64,000 bases of DNA from Hepsetus odoe (lineage: Eukaryota; Chordata; Actinopteri; Characiformes; Hepsetidae): contig CM029377.1 in assembly GCA_017165825.1 (NCBI GenBank), positions 24,001,886-24,065,885 of the forward strand, given 5' to 3'. Made by a program: the position numbers and the translations under genes. This document shows positions 1 to 12,981 of this stretch, in pieces. The notes under the pieces were generated by a model that was given only the letters and a program-made list of their open reading frames with translations, made no database searches and was not told where the DNA came from. Within the stretch, counting starts at the first letter, position 1; each line of letters starts with the position of its first letter.

Positions 1-408
1 AGTAAACTCACATTAAGACACACTGGTCACTGGTTTAACTTTAAATTCTTTCTACGGATCATTCGTTCACTGGAAGAGCTTTTAATTGTAATACACTCGG
101 CCCCATAAGGCATCCGTTTTTAGCTTTGTGTTTCTTGTAAACCGTTTAATTTATAATCTCCTGTTCAGAACTGCAGGAAAGAAGCTGGCCATTAGTGTAT
201 AGTAGAAAGGTCAGCTGCTCAAAAAGGGCAAAGAATGTGGGATTAAGTGGAGACATCCTGCTGCTGATCGAACAGCTGAGGAATTAAAGCCGAACTTTGA
301 TCGGACATCACTGACTTGAAGGCTGTTCTAAGAGAGATAAGACTGAGCTTAAAGTGGCTGCTGAGGAAGAGAAGAACATCTACAGCTCCCCCAGAAGCCA
401 AAGGTTCT

Positions 409-410
<2 letters not shown>

Positions 411-448
<38 letters not shown>
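411..448 (+). repeat. (CA)n microsatellite
   Basis: Uninterrupted alternating CA over about 38 bp. Confidence 0.95.
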
Positions 449-452
<4 letters not shown>

Positions 453-1084
453 AAGTGCAGGGCATAATGTTAGCTGCACACCCAACCCTGCTAGTTCTGA
501 ACCATGAGCTCTCTCATTGGTTAGAGACTTCAGGATCTGCAGCCAACCCCAACATATATAACTGTCAATATCATAAACAGACAACAGAATCAATCAATTA
601 TGTTCTGAATTGCAACAAGGTATGCCAGGAACCTCATTCCAGGCTTTCTGGAAATTCTAGATGTAATACTGAATGCGAGCACCAAACAGAGCAGTCTATC
701 TGAACAGCATCAATAGTTTCAGATGAAACACGTGGGTCATGACATTTAGGCCGGGTTCTAATAGTTATGGCCTGCTACTGACAGCCCTGGACAGACCAGG
801 CTGGGTAATCTCATATTCATGCTTAACTTTTAATAATAACACATCTTGTTGGAAAATATCAAACCAAGACCAGCATTGCATTTACTCGGAGTAGATTCAA
901 ACTGAGGCCAAGCCATCATTGTTCATTATATGATGAAGACTTTTACAGTGGCATTATCATTCCTTCAGAAATGAAGGTGAGCCAAGATATGACTCAGCCC
1001 TTAACGTTCACCCAAAGTGCTCTTTCTAAAATCTGCCCAGACTTTAACTAATTGATTTGGAAGACGTGCAGCTCTTACACGATG

Positions 1085-1375
1085 TAATGCTCCACTATAA
1101 CAATGCACCAAGTTACCAAGTAACCACAGTTGCTGATCTCAATTAATGAGGTAACTAAGGTTACCAGTCTCAATTAACCAGGTAACCATGATAACCCATC
1201 ACAGTTAACCGGGTAACTAAGGTTACCGGTCTCAGTTAACAATGTAACCAAGGTTCCAGATTTCACTTAACAAGGTAACCAAGGTTACCACTCTCACTTA
1301 CCCAGTAACTAAGGTTATAAGACTAAATCAACCAGGTAAATGTGGTGACTAATCCCAGTAACCACAGTGACAAAC
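1085..1375 (+). repeat. ~35-bp GGTAACC minisatellite
   Basis: Seven to eight imperfect units of the type AAGGTTACCAGTCTCAATTA-ACCAGGTAACC repeat from about 1085 to 1375. The palindromic GGTTACC/GGTAACC core recurs in most units, and an isolated relative lies at 1830-1860. Confidence 0.8.
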
Positions 1376-1479
1376 ATTATAAATGGATCAATTGGGCTTT
1401 CCTGCAGATGAAAATGAAAAGATGTGGCCATTCCGTCACGACCTGCCTTAATGAAATATTTTACTGGTAAAATACAGAC

Positions 1480-1800
1480 GTGGCCAAAAGTTTTGAGACT
1501 GAAACAAATTTAGGTTTCTCAAAGTTTGCTGCTTCAGTGTTTTTAGATCATTTGTCAGATGTTTCTATGGTAACTGAAGCAGCATTGCCCCTTCTTTTTA
1601 AAGTCCTCTGCAGTTCACCCAGGCATGCTGTCAATCAACTTCTGGGCCAAATCCTGAATTTGTAGGTTTTTGTTTGTCCACCCACTCCTTGATGATCTTG
1701 AGGAAGTTCTCAACGTGACTGAGGTCTGGGGAGTTTCCTGCCCTTGGACGTTTTATTCCCCATGTCACTCAGTTTTTCCTTATGGCTTGGTGCTCCTTTA
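1480..1800. mobile_element. Degenerate Tc1-like fragment
   Basis: GTGGCCAAAAGTTTTGAGAC followed by AAAGTTTGCTGCTTCAGTGT is a sequence I associate with fish Tc1-type elements. No open transposase frame remains. It lies in the dnah6 intron left of exon 47. Confidence 0.4.
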
Positions 1801-2202
1801 TATATATATATATATATAATAAAGGCTTTACCATGTAGCCACAGTCACCATGGTTACCAATCTCAGGAAACAAATAATAATAAAGGAAACAATCAATAAC
1901 TGAGAAACCAAGGTGAAAAGTGTTAAAAAACACAATCAACAGTTTTAGGCAGCTGAGTAACCCATCCATCCATCATCTAACCACTAATCCAGTCTAGGGT
2001 TGCGCCACATACATGGGGAGAACATGCAAGCTCGACTGAGCAATAATTTCTTCAATAAGTTCTGTTCTCAGTTAATGAAACAGCCTTAATTATAAATAAG
2101 CTACATGAGTGTAGCAGCTGTATTAAGTGTCATATGACTGAATTAAGTGAAAAATCTCTTTTAAATACCCCTGTACATGTGGTGAGGACTTCCTGACTAT
2201 AC

Positions 2203-3020
2203 CTGAGTGTCAGTGAAGAGGAACACCATGTCCTGGCCCTCCACACCCGCCATCTTATACAGTTTCCGGAGGTCCTCGTGGAAGCTGTCGTAGCTGTAGC
2301 CGCGACTCAGTTCGATCTGGAAGCAGCGATAGCCACACATGTGAGCAGCCAATCGAGTCAGAGACTGCTTCCCAGTGCCACCCACACCCACCAGCAGGGC
2401 GTTCCCACGCTCCTGACGAATCATGCGTGCAATTCTACGACAAATCAGAAAATCGTTCAAAAAGTGAAAAACTTCTGTGTACGTCAAGACCAGACATATT
2501 ATTAGTAACAGCTGAATGACTGAAATACATGTAATAACCACTCCAGCATGTATGCACCTGGAGACATGTTCGATGGCATCCTGGAAGAAGACCAGCTTGG
2601 TCTCCTTGGCGAAGGTCATATTGTAGTCATTCAGGTAGTCCTGTAGAGCACTGCGGATCTTCTCCATGTCCATCAGGTCTTCGTAGACACGGTCCACCTT
2701 ATCTGCTCCAACCTGTATAACACAATACACTCTATCTCTAAAGCTTGTTCACACACTTCCACATTAAAAAGGGGATGCCTGGCAGTTAACCTGCCCCTTG
2801 TCCTCTTTAACACCGTTAGGGTTTAAATATATTGGATGAAGCTTGCAGATCCATATATCTACACACCTTACAGATGAGTTTTACTGGTTAAATGAAAAAG
2901 CCTCATGATTTAAATCTGAATAATAAGTCTATGACTAACTTTGGCAAAATATGCATTATAATTTAGGTAGAAATAATAATACTAGAATTTACATATGCAG
3001 AATATATATATTATTAGATG

Positions 3021-3060
<40 letters not shown>

Positions 3061-4453
3061 ATATGTATTATTAGATGGTACATACAATGAATCTGGAGGC
3101 ACAACCAAATGATAAAATGGTACCTTTATGAAATCTCCGAAAACGATGGGCTGCTTGGCAAAGTAACTAGGCTCCAAACTGATGCTGAAATATTTGCCTG
3201 TCAGATAAGAAGCATAACTAGATTATTTAGGAAACAATTATAATGATAAATAATTCAGCTTTAAATAAATTCTTTATAATATAATAAAAGTTGAACCATT
3301 TATTTTTAGTTTTTTCCCTTTTTTTTGGCCACATTAAGATCCAAATGGAGGCCTAGCCTTAGAGTGAAGGCTCACAGATGACACAGTCTTTGAAATGATC
3401 CGTTTTTCGATTACGCTGGACTACTCCTGATAAAATATTGTGTGCAAGATGAAGAAATTTGGTATTTATATCTTCTCCCTCTTCTTTCGGCTGCTCTGGT
3501 TGGGGGTCACCATCCAATCATCCATCTCCATTTCATTCCTGTCCTCTGCATCTTCCTCTTTCACTTCAGCTGCCTTCAGCATGTCCTACTTTACCACATC
3601 CATAAACCTCCTCTTTGGCCTTCCTCTTCTCTTTCCTGACAGCTCCATCTTCAACATCTTTCTCCTGATATACGCCTTGTGTTCATATAAATATATAAAT
3701 ATAGAGGTGAAGAAAGTGCAGGCAGGTTGGAATGGGTGGAGAAGAGTGGCTGGAGTGATTTGTGACAGACGGGTACCAGCGAGAATAAAAGAGAAGGTTT
3801 ACAGGAGAGAAGTGAGACCAGCTATGGCACTGATGAAAAGACAGGAGGCAGAGCTGGAGGTGTCAGTTAAAGATAAAGATGCTGAGATTTTTGTTGGGTG
3901 TGACGAGGATGGACAGTATTAGAAATTAGTATATTAGAGGGACAGCTCTGGTTGGATGTTTTAGAGACAAAGTTAGAGAAGCAAGGTTGTGTTGGACATG
4001 TGCAGAGGAGAGACAAGGATTATATTGGGAGAAGGATGTTGAAGATGAAGCTGGGGGTGGAGGAATGAGGAAGATGCAGAGGGCCGTAAGAAATGGAGAT
4101 TGTTGATCCACTGTGGCAGCCGATGATGAAGATGATGATTTGTAATGTAAAGGCTTTGCTCCAGTGGATCACCACTGTTAACTGATCATGGAAGGAACAA
4201 TAACTGGATGCTTCTATATAATCAAATCCTGCCGTCATGGTGAAGGAGGCTTGGTAAAACATGCTTGATGCTGTGCGTGTTTCAAGCTTGAAGGACAGCT
4301 TCTTACTGGCCATTTCAGAAAGCATGGTGTTAAAATAGGTCTTGTCCTCGTTGTTGATGAGCCTGTCATGAAACACCCGCTGGCACTCGTGACAAAAGAG
4401 ACGGAAGACCTGGTTCTGATCCTGCACTGCGCCAGGCTCACACTGCAGCATGC
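2203..4453 (-). CDS. dnah6: dnah6 exons 44-47: AAA3 lid to AAA4 P-loop
   Basis: Exons: 4307-4453, 3124-3197, 2558-2712, 2203-2434, about residues 2324-2526. Exon 44 has RLFCHECQRVFHDRLINNED, exon 45 PIVFGDFIK, exon 46 KLVFFQDAIEHVSR, and exon 47 RMIRQERGNALLVGVGGTGK with QSLTRLAAH, then RKLYKMAGVEGQDMVFLFTD. The AAA4 Walker A (GVGGTGKQS, about 2365-2391) and Walker B (MVFLFTDTQ) are both in exon 47, whose donor is at 2202. The last exon-exon joins are phase-consistent. The intron between exons 44 and 45 holds a head-to-head pair of RTE 3' ends (3456-4130). Confidence 0.94.
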
Positions 4454-6363
4454 CTATAAACACAAATACCATGTCAAACCATATCTTCACAAAAGCCTCC
4501 CTGTCCTGACATGGCCTTGCACACTCAAACATGCTGTTTCATTAATTCACAAAAAAAAAAAAAAATGTATTCATCTGTAAGTGCGCATTTTTCAACCCTC
4601 TAGATTAAATGCTGTTATTATGCCTTTTAAGGCAAATATGTAAATGACCTTTGCTCTGACTGACTGTCCCTCATTCAAAAAGCAGTCAAAATGAAACACA
4701 TCTCACAACATCTGCAGGAACAGGCAGGAAGAAGCTGCCGTAGCTTGAATAGATTAATACATGGACTGTATGAAAGTGAAGTGAAAGTGACTATTTTGTC
4801 ATTGTGAAGCACCGCATCCTTTGCTTCTAACCCACACACATACAGAGGTGGGCAGTCATATCGGGTGTCCGGGGACAAGTGATGGTACCTTGCTCAAGAA
4901 TGCCTCAGAACAACCTACTGGTCCCGGTCTCACTCAATAAGCGAGAAAAAAAAAAAATCAGTTTTAATCAGATTTAGAAAATCCTACGTTTAGTCAAGTT
5001 TATCCAAACGTTTTAATGAAATTGTGCGCCTTCCCAGTGACACTCAGCGAGACTCGACCTTTGCGATGACCTTTAGTATAGAAAAGGGCAATAAAATAGG
5101 CATTTTGATCTGCTCAGCTTAACCGCTGATTTGTCAGCTCAGCGCCAAGAAGCCTCTAAACACACTGGAGGACCTTGCAAATCAGGAGAGAGCTTTTTCA
5201 CTGGCTACTGGAGGATTTAGAGACAAAAGGAGAAGCGGTTGTTAAAGGCACACGGGGCAGGAGACAGCTTTCGAGCAGTAAAGGGTCCAAAGGATGTCGT
5301 ATGTAATTCCTCAAAGGAATGGATGAATTCTCACACAGGGATGGGAAATAGTTTTTTTACTTTGAAAAAGACACCTTCTCAAGTGATCAGCCTCACCCTG
5401 CACACACTTGGACAGGTCTCGGAGGTTGAAGACATAGTGGGATTTGGCTGGAGTGGGCAGCAGGTCGACGCTCATGCGGCGATAGATCTCTACGGCAGCG
5501 TCCACTATACTGCCCGCAGCCTGCTTCACAGCAGCCGGGAAATCGCTCAGAAAGCCACCCAGAATTGCCTGCGCAGAGCGTAAACACATCCACGGACAAA
5601 ACACACTCAATTACACACACTTTAATTGCCCTTCTGAAAACGGGAATCCATATTTTCAATCATATACAATTCATTCGTTTTTATGAATATTAGAATGTGA
5701 TGCATCCATAATAAATAGGAAGTGAAAAAGCTGGGAAACTTAGAAAACTCAAAAAAGCAAGTGGTCATGTGTAAACGTATAAACACTATCATAATCATTT
5801 ATAAAGAGCATGTAAAAATGTATTATTTTTATTAGAATTTTTTGCTGCTCCACAAAAAATAATAATAAATAAATATATAATATATATATTATATAAAATT
5901 CATATAAATAAATAAAAGAAATACAATTCCACCAATTTAATAAACTAAAAATAGCACATGATATTGCCACAAGCACAGTTATTAACATGACGAGTCCAGA
6001 TATGTGAACATCAGTGCAAAATAAAAAGTAAACGTGTGAAAACATATGAAGTGTTGCTGGTGTAAAAGGTTAAGATTTCTAAAGAGCGACTGATTGGCTC
6101 CACACTCTGGATCCAGTAAGAGTCTAATTAGGAATTTACAGCCTCAGGCTGTGTGTGTATTGAACATGCTAGAGTTGCCCCGGCTGAGCCACTACGTGTG
6201 GGGCCCTGTGAAGTTTGTGTGTGTGTGTGACCTTAAAGATCTGTTTAAGGCTCTGCTCGGAAGGCGTGGGAAGACAGAGCATGCTGAAATGGCGGATGAA
6301 GCGCGGGGTCACTGGGTTACGACCTCCACCTGGGGGCGCACACGCTGCTGCTATAGTCATGTC

Positions 6364-6421
<58 letters not shown>

Positions 6422-7389
6422 TTAACTCTTACGCAATACTTCTTAATGCAGTAAAGAAGTCATAAGGCATTAGTTCTTCATAAATAATAGATGATCAAAT
6501 ATTTTGTGCAATGCATTTAACACACAACCGTTCACACGAGTTAAAGTCTAGAAGAGGAGAAAAGAGGAGAGGAGAATGAGACATAAAGAGAAGCTTAAAG
6601 AAGAGAAGTTTAAAGGAAGAGATTATAAACTGACTGAGGGAGGGGGAGGAAGAGATGGCATAAATATGTTGTTTGTGAAGCCTAGGCTCAGTCTTCTCAT
6701 CCTCTAACTGTAGCAGATGAGTGTATTATTGATGAAAGTGGAGTGATATTGTATTACGGTGATTTATTATTTAGCGCAGCAGTGAGACTGACTGAAGGCC
6801 GATTAAGCATTAATTACCTTTTAAACAACAGCAAGATAGATAAAAAAATTTTTTAAAAAGCTTTCCATTTCAAAGGCAGTCCCCTGCCTTTGACCTATCA
6901 AAGATCAATAATACATCACAAGACACTTCAAGCACAAATGCTCATGGGAACTTTTCCTCCGTCTGTCTCTTCTCCACTGTCCCCTGCTCCTTTTTTATTC
7001 TTTCACACTATAGATTGATGAGCACCACTTTGACCGCACTGCCACATATTTCCTCTTTAACCTTCTCAAAGTGTGCTTTTCTCCTTGCAGCTTTGTTTAC
7101 TCTTCAGTTTCCCCCGCACGTGTGTGTGTGTTTGTGTGTGTGAGAGAGAGTGTGTGTGTTGTTTCTTTCTCAGTCTGAGAAGATAATAAATGACTGGCGT
7201 ATGACTGGTAAATGAGTAAATCCCATACCTGTATGTCCTTCCAGAAGAATTTCTCGCGATCGTAAAAACCCTGGAAGTCCTGGAATTGGCGCAGCAGCTC
7301 TATGGGAGGCTGCGAACCATAACTGTCCAACTTGGGCATGTTCAGATCATCCACAAACACCACCACCTTCTTATTAGCAGGCGCACCTG

Positions 7390-7449
<60 letters not shown>

Positions 7450-7800
7450 AATACTAATATAGCTTTTTTCCAGAGGAAATAGGAATTTAGTTCTGAAACT
7501 GGCCAAAAGTGAAGGGAATGAGGGGGAAACAGGTGAAGGGAACGACTGCAGGGCCAAACCTTTGATATGTTCAGTCTTTTTCATGCATCATCCCACCATC
7601 CTATTAGTGTGTCAGTGTGTGTGTGTGTGTGTGTTTGTGTGTGTGTGTACCCAGTATGTTCTTCCTCTTCTTCTCCAGTTTGGATTCAATGATCTCTTGT
7701 GTTCTAGCTGATGAGGTTTGGGCCGAGAAGTTGATGTAAACAGGCACATAGCCCGCCTGCTCCTGTACACTGTTCAACAAACCACGAGCCACAACCGACT

Positions 7801-7834
<34 letters not shown>

Positions 7835-10800
7835 ATGTTATTAATAGAACACAATACAGATAGTTTCCAGCCATCAATGTCTACTCCTAGCTAATTTCTT
7901 GACAGCGATGTTTAAGGACCCTTTCAGCAGATTTAAAGCCTCACCTTATATGATACATTGTTTCTGGTGGATCACCGTTTACCTTGCCTACTCCAGTGGT
8001 GCCAGTAAACAGCACAGAGTGTCTGACCGACAGCAGCTTCTCCAGCAGGTATCCGTAGCGCACCGTATCCATGGTGGGCACCAGCATCTCAAAGAAGGGG
8101 GTCTCTCTGCTGTATTTAAAATGAGGAATGATTCTCTCCCATGGCTCCAGGCGCTTGTTCTCAAAATCCATATAAACACTCCACAGGTCCCCTCTGCTGG
8201 GTAACTGCAAGAAAGAGATACCGTGTACTCCACAATTTTGGCACCCCTTAAAAAGATTTAATCAAAGGGGATTTTCAACAAAAACGCATGCAGACACCCC
8301 AGGAGATGTTTGCGAACACAATGTATCGGTTTCCTGTTGAAATTGTGCATTTTGAGTTGATTGGACTGCATAGAAACTTCCCAGCTATACTCCATAACCT
8401 CCTGATTAACCAAGGAACAAATATGAAGCGAGCCCAAATTCCCACCTAAACATGTAAAAGATGAGATGCTCAAACCAAATGAGGTTGCACTCAGATGGTC
8501 AGATGGACTAATCCTGACTAATAATAGATGAGTCATGGCAACAGACATGCATCTTGCTGTGCAAAGAGGAAATCAAAAGTATTCTGTATGGTTTTATGTG
8601 GCCAAAAAAAACAGACGGCAATTGGGTTTTGCAGCTCAGCAGTTAAATAAACCCAAAGCAGAGAGAGAACAACCACAGGGCAGCGGTGGCCTAGTGGTTA
8701 GGGAGTTTGGCCCTGGATTGGAAGATTGTGGGTTCAATTCCCTCACCAGTAGGTTGCTCTGAGGTACCCTTGAGCAAGGTACCGTCCCGATCACTGCTCC
8801 CCCGGGCACTTTCAATAGTTGCACCCTGCTGCATGTGTGTGTATGGCTGATGTGATGTGGATTCGGGTGCCTGTTAACCTCACAGCTGTGTGTGTGGGTG
8901 TGTTTATGTCTCTGAAAGCTGCATTGATTCAATGACAGTCAGCAACTGATCTTTTAAAAAATGAATTAGAACAAAAGTGCTTGATAAAGAACGATGACTA
9001 TGTTGGTGGTGTGGGGGGACACCAGTGTCTCAGGGTGCTCACGTGTTTGTAAAACCCTCGGATCTGTCCTTTCTAGTCAGGCTGTAATAGCGAGTTTGCC
9101 GGAGTTACGGTACTGCACTCTATAAATTCATGGCTTGTACAGTATGAGTTCAAAATAGATCTAATTCCTTTCTCTCTTTTTGCGATGCACAGCTGTCCAC
9201 CGCCTGTATTGTTCCGGAAAGTCCATCAATCACCGTGAGGGTTTCCTGAACTCCATGCAAGCTACTCCACGTTACATCAACTCCACTCCAAGTTGACATT
9301 ACTACTATCATCAGATTTCTCTCCTCACCTTAATTCCAGATCAGCTACATCAGACTGGATCATCTGCATGAGCTGCTGTCATTAAAATAAGCAAAATCTT
9401 CCCACTCGGGCAGAGCCATCACTATTAGCTCGCCGGACTTCCAACTACAGACACTAACGGACTCTTTTACTGACTCATGCTTACTGGAAGCCATCTCTTT
9501 ATTGATTCATTATGAAATGCACTTTCTCTTTCGTTCTTTCCATTTTTGTTTCCGGGGTCAACCAGAGGAGGATGGATTCCCCTTTTGGGTCTTGGTTCCT
9601 CTCAAGGTTTCTTCCTCCTGTTTTGGAGAGTTTTTCCTTGCCTCTACTGCAATCTGCTTACCCAATTAGGGCTCGGACCCGGTTTCTGTAAAGCTGCTTT
9701 GTGACAACAGTTAAAAATTTTAATAAAGTTCAAGTTGAAGATTCAGCTACAGAAATAATCTCTAGTTCAATCCCTTTTTTACTCATAATACTGCATTTTT
9801 CATGCCAAAAGAAATCACAGCTGCAAGCAAGTTTTAACACTCAAACCCCAACTCAAGTCCTCAGTCAACACAGGAAGTCAAGTCCCAAGTCTGGTCGAAG
9901 CTGAAGTCTGTACCAGTAAGTCTCTAGTTAAGACTTGAGCCTAAATATGTTAGCATGTAAATTTAATTCAACATTCAGTACCATTAGGGTTAGTACAATT
10001 TGGATTCGACCAATCTACAGACCAATCGACTGTGAACAAACGAAGGAAATTCAAGATAAACATGACCCTCCCTAAGACCGACCAATAAAGAGGCCAAAAG
10101 ACATGGAAAATCTACATTTACATTTACGGCATTTAGCAGAAGCTCTTATGCAGAGCGACTTACATTCAACAGGGGACAAGAGTCCCCCTGGAGCAATTCA
10201 GGGTTAAGGGTCTTGCTCAGAGACCGAGTGATGGTAGTGCTTGAGGTGGGATTCGAACCTGGGACCTCTTGAGCCATTGGTCCATAGGGAAGTACCCTAC
10301 CACTAGACCACCACCACCCTTAAAAATTCTTCCAGGTCACAAAGGAATGTAAAGTGAAAGTGTCATTGTGAGACAGCACAGCACGCAGTGAAACACACAG
10401 CAGGGGGCTATTTAAAGTGCCTGGGGAACAGTGATGGGGATGGTACCTTGCTCAAGGGTAACTCAGGGCAACCTACTTGTCTGGGATTCAAACCCATGAC
10501 CTTCCAATCCTGGGGCCTCATCCCTAACCAGTAGGCATAGGGTGAGGGGTTGTTTCTAAGCAACTAAAGGCCTCTCAAACATTAACGAACACTTAAAAAC
10601 AACATCGTAGGGTTACATGAAAGCTTCTGCTCTCCAAAAGAACCTCAATGCCCACCTGATCACGTGGATAGAAAGCTACTGGAGAAATGTTTTGTGAATG
10701 GTTGAGAACAGACCAGTTGGTTTAAAAGTGTTAAAAACTAAACATTCCCATATGACACCCTGATTGATTCTGATAAACCTAGTGGCGGGAGTATCATTGA

Positions 10801-12919
10801 GTTTTGCTGCATCTGGGACAGGACAACGAACTGATGATTTCTAAATGAGATTCTAAAGATATCTGAACATAAACTGGACCTCAAGACGCAGTGGATCATG
10901 CAGTAAGACCATGAGCCAAAGACGCTTTCTCTCAAAACACTGTTAAAGAAGAATAAGGTTAATATTTTTGAAGAGCGATGTCAAAATCGGGACATCAGTC
11001 AGTTCAAATGTGGTAAAATAAATAAATAAATAAATCATCTGAATCAAGCAGTTCATTTGAGGAAATCCATCAACGTGCCAGGTTAAAAGCTGAGAGGACT
11101 TGTTTTTAAATAAACGAGTGAATTTTTAAACTGGGTTATCTTTAAAGAAAACTCTAAGCATGACTTATAAAAGAGTGCAGGTGTAAATGGATGTAATTTT
11201 CCACCATTACCAGCTTTAAAAACAAAAAAAACCCTGCATAAAACGTATCCTCCAATTATTCACATCGACGCAGAAAAAAACAGGGATAGAGACCTTCTTT
11301 TGAGCTTCTTGGAGGATGGATTTTTTGGATTTAGAATTCGGAAATCCCAGTTTTGCCAACAGTCATAAACACAGCAGGGGAACCGGAGCACCTCATTCCT
11401 CCTGTGTAATATTAGTTTTTTCCAACAGATTCAATATTATTGCAGCTCTGATATTGTGTCCATACCGCTTACAGTCCAGCTCAGTGTTTTCATTTATCAC
11501 TGAAAGAAAATTAAAGCGTTGCAGAGAAACAAAGGAATGAGAGAGAAGAAGAAAAACAAAAAAGGCCCTCAGGCTAAAGAGAAGCCTTTAAGTTGAGGGT
11601 CACCTTTCCCCTCCACATTTTAGCCAGCAAATTTCACATTCAGCCTCTCCCTCTCTCCATATCTTACTATCTCTGTAGAATACTATTAAAGCCTCCTCCT
11701 GCCCCACACTAACCTTCTGAAATAAATATTACCCCCTCCCTTCAAACATCACCAGAACCTCTGGGACTGACTGTTCACTCTTCACTCTTCCTTTCATGAA
11801 ATGTGGAGGTGCTGGTGTCAGACGGAGGATCTTTTGAAAGTCTTTCGACAGGTCTGTGGATGTTATCACATTATAAATAAAGTTTTCTGCCAAACAGTGT
11901 CACATTCAGTCTTCTGTTCCTCGCTCTGCCAAAAGCTCAACATCGTAGGGTTTGATGGACATCATAATAAAGAGACGATTAAAGGAACATCAGAAATGAA
12001 AATGGCAAAGATTCATCCACAGTAAAGCAAATGCACCCCTCTTACGATGGAGCAGAAATGAAAGTGACTAATAGCCATTGTGAAAAACATCACACAATGA
12101 AGTGAACACAGTGAACCACAATGAAATGCAACATCCACATTAAATCCACTCAAACCATGCAGCACGGGGCAGCTATTTAAAGCTGCGCGGGGAGCAATGA
12201 TGGTGACAGTAGCTTGTTCAAGGGTAACTCAGGGCAACCTACTGATCTGGGATTCAAACCCACGAGCTTCCAATGCTGAAGCCTAGTCCCTAAACACTAG
12301 ACCGCTGCCCCACCAACCTCTGCATGTAACTTAACTAATGTTTCACTGTTTTTCCGTTTATTATTTATTTATGACTATATATCTTCTCTTTCAGTCTTTA
12401 AAAAAATCTAAAGGCTTGTGAATTTTACTATCTACATTATTTAGAGAACACATCGGAGTTCATTGATGGGTTAAAAAAGTAAATTGAACAGCTTTATTTG
12501 TATTTGTGTAAAGACATGTCTATAATAAACTTTATTAAACTGAATAAAGTGAATAACATTGTTGGCATCGACTGAATTATGGGAAATTTTGATGAAGTGG
12601 CCCTGACGTGAAACCAGTTATCAATTTACTGATAAGTAAACTGATCAGAAAATTGGGACGGCTTTGGGGTTTCTGAGATCAGCTATAGCGGAGTCGTTTG
12701 TACCTTTGCATCACCGTTGAGGCAGGTTTGGTGCTTCTGATCTGAGATCAGCTGTAGCGGAGCTATTTGTACCTTTGCATCGCTGTTGTCCTCGAACTGC
12801 TGCCTGACGAAGCTGTCGAAAGCATCCCTGCAGCTGTCCGTCAAATCCCCCCCCACTGCCCACAGGTAACAGAACACAAACGTCTGGCAGAGCACACTGT
12901 TCAGCCTGCTGGAGTCCTG

Positions 12920-12981
<62 letters not shown>

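Larger units (their letters stand above)
1..2202. other. dnah6 intron 47 (partial)
   Basis: No coding sequence seen. It holds the CA repeat (411), the GGTAACC minisatellite, a Tc1-like fragment, a TA run (1799-1817) and a short widespread repeat motif near 1960-2040. Confidence 0.6.

Noticed and set aside
243..593. 116-codon frame with a long Cys-Val run on the minus strand
   Set aside because: It is a translation of the CA microsatellite at 411-448 with no conserved sequence; several similar frames at other CA repeats were dropped for the same reason.
1085..1375. CRISPR-like regularly spaced repeats
   Set aside because: Units are contiguous and diverged with no unique spacers, and the genome is eukaryotic.
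8680..8760. Possible tRNA gene (A and B boxes)
   Set aside because: The downstream sequence and about eight dispersed copies show it is the head of a SINE, and no cloverleaf with proper acceptor stem is evident.
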